In this document: in pieces, positions 7,125 through 15,567 of the stretch
Layout of the letters: each line of letters starts with the position of its first letter
How positions within the stretch are numbered: position 1 is the first letter of the stretch
DNA from: Acidobacteriota bacterium
GTDB taxonomy: Bacteria > Acidobacteriota > Terriglobia > Versatilivoradales > Versatilivoraceae
DNA length: 35,554 nucleotides
Direction: 5' to 3'
NCBI GenBank assembly: GCA_022616615.1
Contig: JAKEER010000013.1
Span: forward strand, 1 to 35,554
Notes under the pieces: generated by a model
Databases searched by the model: none
The model's input: the letters and a program-made list of their open reading frames with translations, nothing else
Told to the model about the DNA's origin: nothing
Made by a program: the position numbers and the translations under genes

Positions 7125-8483
7125 TTACCCCTTGCGAAGGGTCTGCAAGTCAATTCCCAGCTGCTGGCACTTCTTGTAGAGGTGGCTGCGTTCCAGGCCG
7201 AGAGTCTTGGCGGTGGCCGACACTTGACAATCGTGCCGCTTCAGCTCGGCCAGTAGGACCTCTTTTTCAAAACATTCCACCCGCTCGGCCAGCGTGCCTT
7301 GAGCGGAGACTGTGCTGCCCGCCGATACAGGAGATGGCAGCGCCAGCCGCAGCGTCTGCTCATCCACTTCGTTTTCGCAGAGCAGCAGCAACCGTTCCAC
7401 CACATTCCGTAGCTCCCGGATGTTACCGGGCCAGGACCGGCGCTGAAGCTCGCCAATGGCCTCGGGGGTAAAAGTCCTGGGCTTCCACCCGTTCTGCAGA
7501 GCGACCTGCCGGCTGAAGTGTTCGGCCAGCAGAGGAATGTCTTCTGCGCGGTCCCGAAGAGGCGGTACGGTGAGCGGAAACACGTAGATCCGGTGAAACA
7601 GGTCCTGACGAAACATGCCCTGCGTCACCAGCTCTTCCAGGTTCCGGTGGGTGGCCACGATCACGCGAACATTCACTGGCATGGTCCGGCCTGCACCCAC
7701 GCGCTCAATCTCTCTTTCCTCAAGTACGCGCAGCAGCTTGGCCTGCATGACGGAAGGCATGTCGCCGATTTCGTCTAGAAAGAATGTTCCTTGATGGGCC
7801 TGCTCGAACTTGCCCACCTGGCGGGCGTTGGCGCCAGTAAAGGCGCCTTTCTCATGGCCAAACAGTTCCGACTCGATCAGCTCCGCCGGGACCGCCGCGC
7901 AGTTGAGCGTGATGAACGGCCCGTTGCGGCGCGGGCTGCGTTCGTGCAGGGCCCGCGCAACAAGTTCCTTGCCTGTGCCAGTTTCTCCCACAATGCAGAC
8001 ACGCGTCTCGCTGGCCGCCACGCGATCGATTTGTGCCATGAGTCGACGCATGATTTCGCTCTTCCAGACGATCTCGTGCTTGCCGACACGTTGCTGCAGT
8101 TGGCGGTTTTCCTCCTCGAGGCGAGTCAGCCGCAGGACATTATCAACCGTCAGTAGAAGCTTCTCTGTGGAGAGCGGTTTTTCCAGGAAGTCCACCGCGC
8201 CGAGCCGGGTGGCGCGCACCGCCATCTCCACGTTAGCCTGGCCGGAAATCATGACGACCGGCGTGGCAATGCCCAAAGCCTTCAAATCTTCGAGCAGCGA
8301 AAGGCCATCTTTGCCTGGCATGACAACGTCGGAGAGCAGCAGATCGAAGTTCTGGCTCTGGAGGAGCTCGGCCGCTCGCGCTGCTTGATCGCAGACGGTG
8401 GCCTGATGGCCTGCCAGGCGAAAAGCACGAGCCAGCGACGCCAGCGTGTTGGGATCGTCGTCAACGATAAGAAGGTTTGCCAT
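7125..8483 (-). CDS. Sigma-54-dependent response regulator (NtrC/NtrX type)
   Basis: Two-component activator of sigma-54 promoters, 452 aa in three parts. The receiver domain (1-120) has the acidic pair in IVDDD and phosphoacceptor Asp52 (LSDVVMPGKDG) with a late Lys in FLEKP. The AAA+ domain (about 140-375) has Walker A GETGTGKE, the sigma-54-contacting GAFTGA loop, Walker B FFLDEIGD and an arginine-rich sensor region WPGNIRELRN. A Fis-type helix-turn-helix lies at the C terminus (ATAKTLGLERSHLYKKCQQLGI). All key residues are intact, so it should be a phosphorylation-controlled activator. The cognate kinase is almost surely the NtrY-like protein encoded upstream, 217 bases away across an inverted repeat. 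Target genes cannot be named; no convincing -24/-12 promoter was found in the window. Confidence 0.93.
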   Translation of the reverse strand: MANLLIVDDDPNTLASLARAFRLAGHQATVCDQAARAAELLQSQNFDLLLSDVVMPGKDGLSLLEDLKALGIATPVVMISGQANVEMAVRATRLGAVDFLEKPLSTEKLLLTVDNVLRLTRLEEENRQLQQRVGKHEIVWKSEIMRRLMAQIDRVAASETRVCIVGETGTGKELVARALHERSPRRNGPFITLNCAAVPAELIESELFGHEKGAFTGANARQVGKFEQAHQGTFFLDEIGDMPSVMQAKLLRVLEEREIERVGAGRTMPVNVRVIVATHRNLEELVTQGMFRQDLFHRIYVFPLTVPPLRDRAEDIPLLAEHFSRQVALQNGWKPRTFTPEAIGELQRRSWPGNIRELRNVVERLLLLCENEVDEQTLRLALPSPVSAGSTVSAQGTLAERVECFEKEVLLAELKRHDCQVSATAKTLGLERSHLYKKCQQLGIDLQTLRKG

Positions 8484-8548
8484 GAGATAGTGTCAGGCCG
8501 GCCGCGGTTAGGGCAGCGTCAGACTCGATCAACAGTGCAGCAAAGTCG

Positions 8549-8641
8549 ATTTGCTATTGGTTATTGACTATTTTCTATTGGCTATTTGAAGGAAGGGCAC
8601 AGAAATAGCAAATAGCCGATAGCCAATAGACGATAGCAAAT
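8549..8641. repeat. Inverted repeat of 'CTATTGGCTATT'-type units, copy 1
   Basis: Two 39-base arms (8549-8587 and 8603-8641) are imperfect reverse complements around a 15-base GGAAGGGC-containing centre. Each arm is itself built from degenerate units like CTATTGG, CTATTT and CTATCG. It lies between the kinase and response-regulator genes. A second copy with the same start (ATTTGCTATCG...) lies at 13756-13842. The AT-rich, patterned sequence stands out from the GC-rich surroundings. Confidence 0.8.
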
Positions 8642-8700
8642 GTTTTAGCTGCCTATCAGTAGCCGGACTTTGACCGAGCCCTACCGCCGAGGCTTCCAGA

Positions 8701-10506
8701 TTAGACAATCCCGCGAGGTACCGCAGCGAGCGTTATGCGAAACGTAGTCCCTTTACCTGGATGGCTTTCTACGGAGATTCTGCCTTCATGATCGCTCACC
8801 ACCGACTGAACAATGGCCAGCCCCAAGCCAGTGCCGTGCTGCTTCGTGGTGTAATAGGGTGTAAACAGCCGCTCGCATTCTTCGGGCGTCAGTCCGGTGC
8901 CAGTATCGGAGACTTCAATTTGCACGCCTTCTTTCAGTTGGCTTGTGCGCACCGTCAGGGTGCCGCCCGAGGGCATCGCATCCAGCGCGTTCAAAATCAG
9001 GTTCTGCAAGGCTCGCCGGATCTGCTCTGGATCGGCCAGAACAGGGACCAACCCTTCATCCAGAAAGCTCTCAGCTTGAATGATGGCGCTCTCACCTGCG
9101 CAGAACCGAGCGTCGAACAATCTTAGCACTTGGCAAATCAGCTCGTTAAGGTGGACAGGTTCCATCTGGGGCGCCGGCATTTTCGAGAAGTCGCTAAACC
9201 GGCCGACGATGCCTTTCAAGTTGGAGAGTTCCACTTTTAGCGCGGCGGCGCCTTCGCGGAAGACTTCATCGAACTGTTCAGGGTGATGCTGGCGGGCGCG
9301 CTCCATGTTTTCCACGGTGATCTGCAGCGGGAACAGCGGATTCTTCAGTTCGTGGGCCAGCCGGCGGGCCAGCTCACGCCAGGCGGCCACGCGCTCGGCC
9401 TGAATCAATCGCTCGCGTTGTTCTGCCAGTTGCCGGATCATTTGATTAAAGGCTCGTGCCAGTTGCCCGATCTCATCGCTCGAGCCGGCTTGGACCTGCG
9501 TGTCCCAGCGACCCGCGGCCACGCGGCGGGCTCCTTCAGCCAGGCGCCGGACGGGGCGCGTCACCTGATGCGTGGTCCACCAGGCGATGAGCACTCCCAG
9601 CAACACCCCGCCGCCTCCGACGATGATCCCCAGCCTGCGGATGAAGCGAGTGAGCAGCACCAGGTCGCGCCGGGAGCTACCCAGCAGGAGAATAGCAAGC
9701 AGCTCCCGTTCCCGCCCGAGCAATGGAATGGCATGGACGACCTCCGCACTGCTGGGGTCGCCAGACCAAGTGACGGTTCGAGTCGTTTCACGGCGCTGCT
9801 GGCGTACCTCTTCGATGAGTGGAGCCAGAACCCCGGCTTGAGGAAGGGGTCCTGAGGCAGAAATCAACGCCTGAAACGAAAACGTCGGTTCGAGGTTCGA
9901 GTAGAGCAATGTCCGCATGCCTGCGGGCATCGGCAGCCTTGCCAGAAACTCGCGGCTAAGCTTTTTTCCGCCAACCACCCATAGTTTGCGGTCACCGGCA
10001 GCTACTGAGCGAACTGCAACCAGCCCCAGCGTCAATCCTTCGGGCTGCTCGATCTTTCGCAGGAATGCCGCTTCCTGGTCCCAGGAGACACCCGGGATCA
10101 ACCAAGTTTCCTTGTAGCCGAAACGTGCGGGCCAGTGGGCCGAGGAGACCAGGGTGCCGTCGTGATCTACCAGGTCCAAAAAGTCGAGAGCATGGGAAGC
10201 AGACAGCTCGCGGGCAGTATCCAGATAAGGCGAGATGTCGGCCAGCGGTCCGGCCAAGTCGACGGCCAGGCGGCGCAGGCTTTCTGAAGCGGCGACGCGC
10301 TCGACCTGCTGAGTCACGTCTGCGCTGCGAGAGGCCAGCTCGCGGCGGAACTGGTCTACCAACGCGCGGGTGTGCTGTTCGTCCAGGGCCTCGAACACGC
10401 CTTGCGTGGTTGCAGAAACTACCCAGCTTACCAACCCAACGGCAGTCGCCACTGTGAGAACAAATGCCAGGAGCAGCTTGGTGCGAAAGGTCACGGCTCT
10501 TTTCAT
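8701..10506 (-). CDS. NtrY-like membrane sensor histidine kinase
   Basis: 601-aa sensor kinase. TM1 is at about residues 10-30, followed by an extracytoplasmic sensor region of roughly 260 residues with no family I can name, then TM2 at about 292-311. A HAMP linker follows (HQVTRPVRRLAEGARRVAAG). The dimerisation/phosphoacceptor helix contains His385 in RRLAHELKNPLFPLQ, and the ATPase domain has LQNLILNALDAMPSG (N box), DTGTGL (G1) and GTGLGLAIV (G2). The ELKNPLFPLQ wording is that of NtrY-type kinases. The ATG at 10506 overlaps the stop of the upstream solute-binding gene as ATGA; the longer frame to 10563 would run inside that gene. It pairs with the sigma-54 regulator downstream. The signal sensed is unknown. 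Confidence 0.92.
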   Translation of the reverse strand: MKRAVTFRTKLLLAFVLTVATAVGLVSWVVSATTQGVFEALDEQHTRALVDQFRRELASRSADVTQQVERVAASESLRRLAVDLAGPLADISPYLDTARELSASHALDFLDLVDHDGTLVSSAHWPARFGYKETWLIPGVSWDQEAAFLRKIEQPEGLTLGLVAVRSVAAGDRKLWVVGGKKLSREFLARLPMPAGMRTLLYSNLEPTFSFQALISASGPLPQAGVLAPLIEEVRQQRRETTRTVTWSGDPSSAEVVHAIPLLGRERELLAILLLGSSRRDLVLLTRFIRRLGIIVGGGGVLLGVLIAWWTTHQVTRPVRRLAEGARRVAAGRWDTQVQAGSSDEIGQLARAFNQMIRQLAEQRERLIQAERVAAWRELARRLAHELKNPLFPLQITVENMERARQHHPEQFDEVFREGAAALKVELSNLKGIVGRFSDFSKMPAPQMEPVHLNELICQVLRLFDARFCAGESAIIQAESFLDEGLVPVLADPEQIRRALQNLILNALDAMPSGGTLTVRTSQLKEGVQIEVSDTGTGLTPEECERLFTPYYTTKQHGTGLGLAIVQSVVSDHEGRISVESHPGKGTTFRITLAAVPRGIV

Positions 10507-11954
10507 CGGCTCAGCGCCTTCTCTTCCATCAGCCACAGGTCTTCCAGAGGCAATGCTTCCCAAGGCAGAGAGGGCATATTTGAAAAGCTCTGCCCGGAGG
10601 CATTCTTGACACGTGGGTGCAGAGCATAGATGACAGGCAGGTGAAACAGCGGGATGACCTGGTAACCCTCCAAAAGCTTCTGCTCGGCAGCATAAAGCGC
10701 TTCGGGTGCTGCGAGATCGACGGGCGGAAAAGGCATTGCCAGCCCGAGTGCTGCCGCCAATTCTTCCAGTGCTTCAGCCGCATACCAAGCACTCAGCGAC
10801 ACCCTTACCAGCTTCAAATCGAATCCACCCGCAGAGGCAGGGGCTTGGGCTGAGGGCCCAGGGCCGGCGGGCTTCAGCAGCAGACCGGCTTCGCGTGCGT
10901 TGACCGCGATGCGCTCGGCAACCGCGCGTTCCAGCGGGTCCAGAGAGGCATAGGACAGGCCAATCGTCTGAGCGTTCGACGCGATTCTGGCGCGCAACAC
11001 CCGGGCACGTTCGAGATTGTGCCCGGTGGGAAAGAGAAAGGAGTAGCCGCTCAGCCACTGCGGCAGAAGCGCGCCTGCTGGCTCGCCCTGCTTTTGAAGC
11101 AGCACAGAGTGCATTGACGAACGATCGATAGACAGCGCCAAGGCCTCGCGAAACCGGGCGTTTCCAACTGGCAAACCCTCCTGTCGAAACACCAGCGCCC
11201 ACAACTCGGTTGGCGCCGCAGACCAGATGGGGTACCCACGCTGCGCTGCGTTCCTCAAGTGACTTGGGGAGATCTCAACAAAATCGGCTCGTCCCAGCTC
11301 AAGATCGGAAAACTGGTCACGAAGCGTACGGGCCATTTCGACTTCAACAGCATCGAGAAAGGGACGACCGCGCCAGTGTTCGTGGGCCACGAGTCGCGCC
11401 GTCCGTCCAGGCGTCCATTCTGTCACGCGAAACGGACCCGTCCCGAGAACTTTGCCGTCTGCGCTGCGCTTGAAAACGCTATAGCGAGCCAGCCGCTGCG
11501 GCAGGTCAGGCACGGGGCGTTCCGACTGAAAGGACACATTCTCGCTTGAAGCACTGATCTGCAGCTCCGCTTGAGCCGTCTTCAAAGCTGAGACGACGGA
11601 AGCCGGCGTCAGCAGGAGCCCGTCGTGAAACTGGATGCCGCGGCGAAGCTGAAACGACCAGACCTTCTGGTCTGCCCGGTGCGTCCAGGAACTGGCCAGA
11701 GCAGGGCGGGGAATACCGCTGTGGTCGAGCCGGACCAGAGGTTCGAAAACCAGGGAGAGCAGCTTGGCTTGAGTAGCCCGTTCGCTGCGTCTTAGAGCAA
11801 CTTCCGCCGGATCGAGAGACCGAACGCTGGCCTGCAACTTTACCCTCAGCGTGCCACCGTAACGAGGCCGCGGGGCAGAGATGAGGGTCAGGATAGGCGC
11901 GAAAAACCAGCAAGCCAGGGAAATTGCCAGAAGTGATTTTCGAGTGCCGTTCAT
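10503..11954 (-). CDS. Family 5 extracellular solute-binding protein (peptide/nickel type)
   Basis: Secreted binding protein of the SBP_bac_5 family. It has an N-terminal signal segment (basic NGTRKS then a hydrophobic stretch ending at ISA) and the mature start PRPRYGGTLRVKL typical of the family. The core carries LVFEPLVRLD, LASSW, WSFQLRRGIQFHDG, GTGPFRVTEW and FREALALSIDR. At 483 aa it is near normal size. No permease or ATPase genes lie beside it. Instead its stop overlaps the start of the histidine kinase gene by four bases (ATGA), so the two are translated together. This suggests, as inference, a role in presenting a ligand to the kinase or in a linked response. The ATG at 11954 was preferred over a GTG at 11981 because it places the basic residues directly before the hydrophobic stretch. 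Confidence 0.85.
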   Translation of the reverse strand: MNGTRKSLLAISLACWFFAPILTLISAPRPRYGGTLRVKLQASVRSLDPAEVALRRSERATQAKLLSLVFEPLVRLDHSGIPRPALASSWTHRADQKVWSFQLRRGIQFHDGLLLTPASVVSALKTAQAELQISASSENVSFQSERPVPDLPQRLARYSVFKRSADGKVLGTGPFRVTEWTPGRTARLVAHEHWRGRPFLDAVEVEMARTLRDQFSDLELGRADFVEISPSHLRNAAQRGYPIWSAAPTELWALVFRQEGLPVGNARFREALALSIDRSSMHSVLLQKQGEPAGALLPQWLSGYSFLFPTGHNLERARVLRARIASNAQTIGLSYASLDPLERAVAERIAVNAREAGLLLKPAGPGPSAQAPASAGGFDLKLVRVSLSAWYAAEALEELAAALGLAMPFPPVDLAAPEALYAAEQKLLEGYQVIPLFHLPVIYALHPRVKNASGQSFSNMPSLPWEALPLEDLWLMEEKALSR

Positions 11955-12029
11955 GAGGAAGGACGCAATCAGCGCGGCCACGGCAGGGCCGCGCCCACAT
12001 AAGCGCTAACCTGAAAACCACGGGTCCGC

Positions 12030-12400
12030 CGTTGAGTGGCCGAACCGCCAAGAACGCTAAGGACGCCAAGAAAGGATCATCCAGCTCGCTTTGTGCATTA
12101 CCCAGCAGGGTGGACTCAAGTAAAGCGGTTTCCGAGTATCGAGCGGTCTGCGATCCGGTGGGAGCGTCATGTTTATGGAACGAACGGTCTAAGACGATTA
12201 CCCCTAGCCTGGCCCCAGCGGGGCGACATGCCACTCCTCTGGATCTGGCAATCGAATACTGCAGCCGCGAACTATAAACATGGCGCTTTAAGAGGAGCGC
12301 TGGTCATGCCGATGAACGGTAGCACCGACGACGACAGGCACAGGTTTTAATTATCAGATACGTTCTTGGCGCTCTTAGCGTTTCGCTTCTGCCGCTGGGT
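12030..12400. repeat. Remnants of dispersed repeats in a 475-base gap
   Basis: The gap between the solute-binding gene and the next upstream gene (11955-12429) has no believable gene. It holds ACCGCCAAGAACGCTAAGG at 12044-12062, mirrored by GCGCTCTTAGCG near 12370. It also has CATGTTTATGG near 12169 mirrored by CTATAAACATG at 12272-12282, and the palindrome GCCCCAGCGGGGC near 12212. These resemble decayed REP-like elements. Promoter elements for the solute-binding gene were not identifiable. Confidence 0.45.
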
Positions 12401-12429
12401 TAGCGTCTGTGACCTTGATGCTCGCCAGC

Positions 12430-13668
12430 TCAACGGCTGCAGGTGATGGTCAGCCCGTAAGCGGCGTAGCGCCCGGTTGTCGAGTGGTGAATCACAGCGG
12501 TGGCTGTGGTTTCAGACGCAGGCCACAGGGCAACTACTGAGCCAGAAAACTCAATCGGCGGGCTCGCTGCCCACGGGCGGAGATTGTCGATTTCAAAAGC
12601 CTGAATGGTTTCTCCTCCCAAGCCACGTGCCGGCTGTGTTGCCAGAGCCAGGCCTTTAGGGGTACATGGAGCCTTGAGGGCGACGAGGTCACTACCCCAA
12701 TCGGTTTGGCTGGCCTTCAGCCCGGAATCAGCAAGCTGTCTTGCTTGCGCCGCTGCTTTGGGAATTCCCTCGTAGATCCCCACACGTCCGTCAAGGCGTG
12801 CCACCAGCCAAACCGCTCTACCTCGATCCTCGACCACTGCCGCGGAGAAGAACGGGCCGATCTGCTGCTTTCCGGAAGATGGGTCAGTCATTGCGCCGCT
12901 AAAGAAATTGCGGCCAGATTCGAACTGAGCGCGAAACGAATTGCTTGGGCCAAGCTGTAAGGGCCATTCCTGGCCACTCTCTTCACAACTCAGATTCAGC
13001 TGAGGTTTTGTCCCACCGTGGCAAGTTACGCCTGGCATGTAAACCGCAAATCCGCCGCCGTCCCGCCGCAGACGTCCGCGCAGATCGCGAGGCCAGGGCT
13101 TCGCGTGCGTTACAAGGGCATTGTGCTCGAGCTCCCAATGCCCCTCGTGCCGCCGGCAAACCGCCACACGATCAGGATCGAGGATTAGCATCTCGTCCTC
13201 ACTCCAGGCTACGTCGAGGATTGGAGTGATTTGTTCCCATAGTAGCGTCTTCTCCAATGTGACGTTGCTGGACAGGCTCGCCCCAGAAAGGGCAGAACGC
13301 ACCAACGGAACCATGGCCACCCAGCGCTCCTCGCCCCGCTGTAGACTGGCTACTAACAAGAACCCCTGCGGCGTCTCCGATACGGTCACCGCCAGCTCGC
13401 CTGCGGCGGGCGCCTTCTCGATGAGACGGGCGCCCTGAGTGCGCAGGGCCGCAGTCAGGGAATCCAGCAGGCTCGTTTGAACAGATGACTGCGAGAAAGG
13501 CATGTTGACCGAGAGATGCCAGGATTCGGCCGCAGCCAAGTGCGGACGAAGTTTGCCCGCCAGCTCGTTGACGGCAACTTCGAGAGTATCGGCAGCATCG
13601 ATCTGCCGGCAGACACAAGCACTGACCAGCAGAATCGACGTCAGCAATCGGTGGGCGGCTCTGTTCAC
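12430..13668 (-). CDS. Secreted protein of unknown function
   Basis: A 412-aa protein I do not recognise. The first 25 residues look like a signal peptide (basic NRAAHR, hydrophobic LLTSILLVSACVC, then QIDAADTLE). The first part has ELAGKLRPHLAAAESWHLSVNM and a TALRTQGARLIEKAPAAGELAVTVSE region. This resembles the start of periplasmic proteins that sum a quantity from parallel components, but no family can be claimed. The rest consists of short strands with repeated W/G-rich turns (DVAWSEDEMLILDPDRVAVCRR, RAVWLVARLDGRVGIYEG), suggesting a beta-propeller-like body. Five or more cysteines in the mature part fit export. It precedes the solute-binding gene on the same strand but across a 475-base repeat-filled gap, so co-transcription is doubtful. 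Confidence 0.75.
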   Translation of the reverse strand: MNRAAHRLLTSILLVSACVCRQIDAADTLEVAVNELAGKLRPHLAAAESWHLSVNMPFSQSSVQTSLLDSLTAALRTQGARLIEKAPAAGELAVTVSETPQGFLLVASLQRGEERWVAMVPLVRSALSGASLSSNVTLEKTLLWEQITPILDVAWSEDEMLILDPDRVAVCRRHEGHWELEHNALVTHAKPWPRDLRGRLRRDGGGFAVYMPGVTCHGGTKPQLNLSCEESGQEWPLQLGPSNSFRAQFESGRNFFSGAMTDPSSGKQQIGPFFSAAVVEDRGRAVWLVARLDGRVGIYEGIPKAAAQARQLADSGLKASQTDWGSDLVALKAPCTPKGLALATQPARGLGGETIQAFEIDNLRPWAASPPIEFSGSVVALWPASETTATAVIHHSTTGRYAAYGLTITCSR

Positions 13669-13755
13669 GAGCCGGGATTATATAAAAGAAGGCGAGAGTG
13701 GAAAGGGAAAAGGCCAGTGTTAGGTCAAAATCCTCCAACAGGAGATGCCAAAAGC

Positions 13756-13842
13756 ATTTGCTATCGTCCATTGGCGATCGTCTATTTTCTATTTATCGAA
13801 CTGAAATCCACCCTTGAAATAGCCAATAGAAAATAGTCAATG
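13756..13842. repeat. Inverted repeat of 'CTATTGGCTATT'-type units, copy 2
   Basis: Left arm 13756-13794 starts with ATTTGCTATCGTC and is closely similar to the left arm of the copy at 8549. The shorter right arm 13817-13842 (AATAGCCAATAGAAAATAG) is its reverse complement. It is in the gap between the CreD-like gene and the secreted protein gene. Two copies in one 35-kb window suggest a family dispersed in the genome. Confidence 0.78.
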
Positions 13843-13873
13843 AACAAGGAACAAACGCTGAACCCTGAAGCTG

Positions 13874-13911
13874 CCGGCTTCCCTCTGCCGGCTGGGGCGA
13901 GGGGAGCCGAA
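13874..13911. repeat. CGGCTTCCCTC...GAGGGGAGCCG hairpin repeat, copy 1
   Basis: Inverted repeat with arms CGGCTTCCCTC and GAGGGGAGCCG, followed by AAATTCTTTGATTTTTTTC. The same arrangement (hairpin, then AATTTCT...GATTTTTTC) recurs at 20764-20830, so this is a second dispersed family. With the adjoining CTATT-type repeat it accounts for most of the 13669-13976 gap; no gene is seen there. The T-rich stretch after the hairpin on the plus strand could end transcripts, but no plus-strand gene lies upstream. Confidence 0.6.
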
Positions 13912-13976
13912 ATTCTTTGATTTTTTTCACTTCCCCAGCCCGGGCTCAAGACCCAGACTCCCGACTTCCCACACCT

Positions 13977-15221
13977 TCAAGCCGCCCTTGGGTTTGGCTT
14001 TTTCCGGAACAGCTCCTCCCAATCGAGACGGCCAGTGAACTGCATCACCATGAACAGGGTCAAGACGCACAGGATGGTGATCGCAAGTCCTGTGTAGCCT
14101 TCGAAGAAGAATGTGTAAGAGAACAGGACTAGGTAGACGAACTGCGACATGGCAATCTCGACAAAGGCAAAGCGCGTCCCGACGACCAGGCGCATATACG
14201 AGACCACCAAAGCGATGGAGACTGCCGAACTGATGAGGAACGCCGCGTGGATGGAGACGTGGTCCACCAAGTAGGCCAGTAGCAGGTGGAAGCTGAAGAA
14301 ACCTGTTCCAAGGAAGAAGTAATTCATCGGATGAACCCGGATGTCGCGTCGCGTCGTGAAAATGAACAGTAGAAAGAAAAAGAGAAACAGGGAAACCGGC
14401 GCCGAAAAGGTGACTTGACTCACCCAGGGACCGGGGTTCAGCTTGTGAGGCAGCTCCATGCCAATCTTGGCGCCGCTGAGAAGATTCGCATATTTCCATT
14501 TCAACTGCCAACCCCTGTTTTGGGCAATCCTCTCTGCAGGAGAGATGCTGTTAGGTGGGAAGTCGATCTCGGTGAAGTCCGTTTTCATCGTGAGCACAAA
14601 ATCCTTCACTTGCCGGACATGGGAACCGAAGTCGTACCACCACTGATCCAGCCCCTGAGACTTGTAGCGGACCTCGACACGCGCGTTTTCTCCAGGCTTC
14701 AGGGAAACGGGCTGATTCAGTTTCCCGGAGGTGAGCTGGAGGTTATCGCGCGGTGTTCCGTTAATGGAAAAACGGAAGTCGTCGTAGACTGCGCCTTCCG
14801 CGGGGAACTGGAAATTGATAAAGAACTCGCGGGCCTCGCTGGTTTCGTTCTCGATCGTGTAGCGTGCTGCGAACAGAACGGTGTAAGTGGAATACCAAAG
14901 CAGACCTTTCCTCCGATGCTCGAGCAACAGGTCGACGTCGATGATGGAAGAGCTCAGAGCCACTGGGTGCGTGGTGGTCTTGACTTCAATTTCCTTGATC
15001 GTCTTTCCGCCCTCAATCCGTTTGTTCTCGTACTCATGACGCGTGCAGTAGTAAACCGAAGGGGCTTGCTGAGTTTGAACTGTTCCCCAGAGTTGACTGA
15101 CGGCGCCCTTCATCTTTTGATCCTGAGAATCGGTGCGGAACATCACGGTCGAGCCAAGGATCATCCAAGCCACTACGGTGCAGACGTATATGAAGACGAT
15201 GGCAATGAGTCGTTTGATCAT
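13977..15221 (-). CDS. CreD-like inner-membrane protein
   Basis: 414-aa integral membrane protein of the CreD family. It has one N-terminal helix (RLIAIVFIYVCTVVAWMILG), then a large extracytoplasmic region of about 250 residues with beta-rich character. A C-terminal block of about six helices follows, with the family pattern HPMNYFFLGTGFFSFHLLLA, LVDHVSIHAAFL, FSYTFFFEGYTGLAIT and a closing MQFTGRLDWEEL. E. coli CreD is induced by the CreBC system and linked to envelope stress and colicin tolerance, but its biochemical role is unknown. The start ATG at 15221 overlaps as ATGA with the stop of a degenerate SPFH-family reading frame, so the gene was once the second member of an SPFH-creD pair. 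Downstream are two repeats. Confidence 0.82.
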   Translation of the reverse strand: MIKRLIAIVFIYVCTVVAWMILGSTVMFRTDSQDQKMKGAVSQLWGTVQTQQAPSVYYCTRHEYENKRIEGGKTIKEIEVKTTTHPVALSSSIIDVDLLLEHRRKGLLWYSTYTVLFAARYTIENETSEAREFFINFQFPAEGAVYDDFRFSINGTPRDNLQLTSGKLNQPVSLKPGENARVEVRYKSQGLDQWWYDFGSHVRQVKDFVLTMKTDFTEIDFPPNSISPAERIAQNRGWQLKWKYANLLSGAKIGMELPHKLNPGPWVSQVTFSAPVSLFLFFFLLFIFTTRRDIRVHPMNYFFLGTGFFSFHLLLAYLVDHVSIHAAFLISSAVSIALVVSYMRLVVGTRFAFVEIAMSQFVYLVLFSYTFFFEGYTGLAITILCVLTLFMVMQFTGRLDWEELFRKKPNPRAA

Positions 15222-15448
15222 AGGGTTTCTCGGCTGGTCTGTTTCATTTGAGTTTCGGTGAGCGCCGGCATGATGCGCAAAACATCGTTGACGAAGAGAA
15301 ACTTGCCGCCGGTAGCTACCATCACGATTTGAACCTTGTCGGAGAGCCGCTCGGCGATGATCTTCTGAATGAGCAATGGATTTTGCTTCAACAGTCTGAG
15401 CTTCGAGCTTCAGACGCTCGGCATCGGCCGCCTGCCTTTCGAGCGCCC
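15218..15448 (-). pseudogene. Frameshifted C-terminal remnant of an SPFH/band-7 protein
   Basis: The last 54 codons before the TGA at 15218-15220 read QNPLLIQKIIAERLSDKVQ, then VATGGKFLFVNDVLR, a pattern I know from the C-terminal end of prohibitin/flotillin-like (SPFH) proteins. Going upstream, that frame hits a stop at 15410-15412. A neighbouring frame continues with ERQAADAERLKLEA, the typical Ala/Glu-rich coiled coil just before it. So the coding sequence is split by a frameshift at about 15385-15405 and lost above about 15450, where a palindromic GC-rich stretch (CCCTGGCGCCAGGG, 15452-15465) follows. The main SPFH domain is missing. The intact end may remain only because its stop overlaps the creD-like start. 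A sequencing or assembly error in the short frameshift cannot be excluded, but the missing N-terminal half is real. Confidence 0.65.
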
Positions 15449-15567
15449 CAACCCTGGCGCCAGGGACCGCTGCGCCAAAACGCGGCGCACCCTACATTTT
15501 CATGCTCAATGGCGCTGAAGCATCGCGAACTTCCGTGAAGATGTCGGCGAAAGCGGCCACCACGAGA

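Noticed and set aside
9883-9906. tRNA T-loop-like GGTTCGAGGTTCGAGT
   Set aside because: Lies inside the histidine kinase coding sequence; no acceptor stem or anticodon arm can be formed around it.
11506-12234. 242-codon open frame on the minus strand overlapping the solute-binding gene start
   Set aside because: The overlapping part is another frame of the secreted binding protein, and the rest covers repeat remnants.
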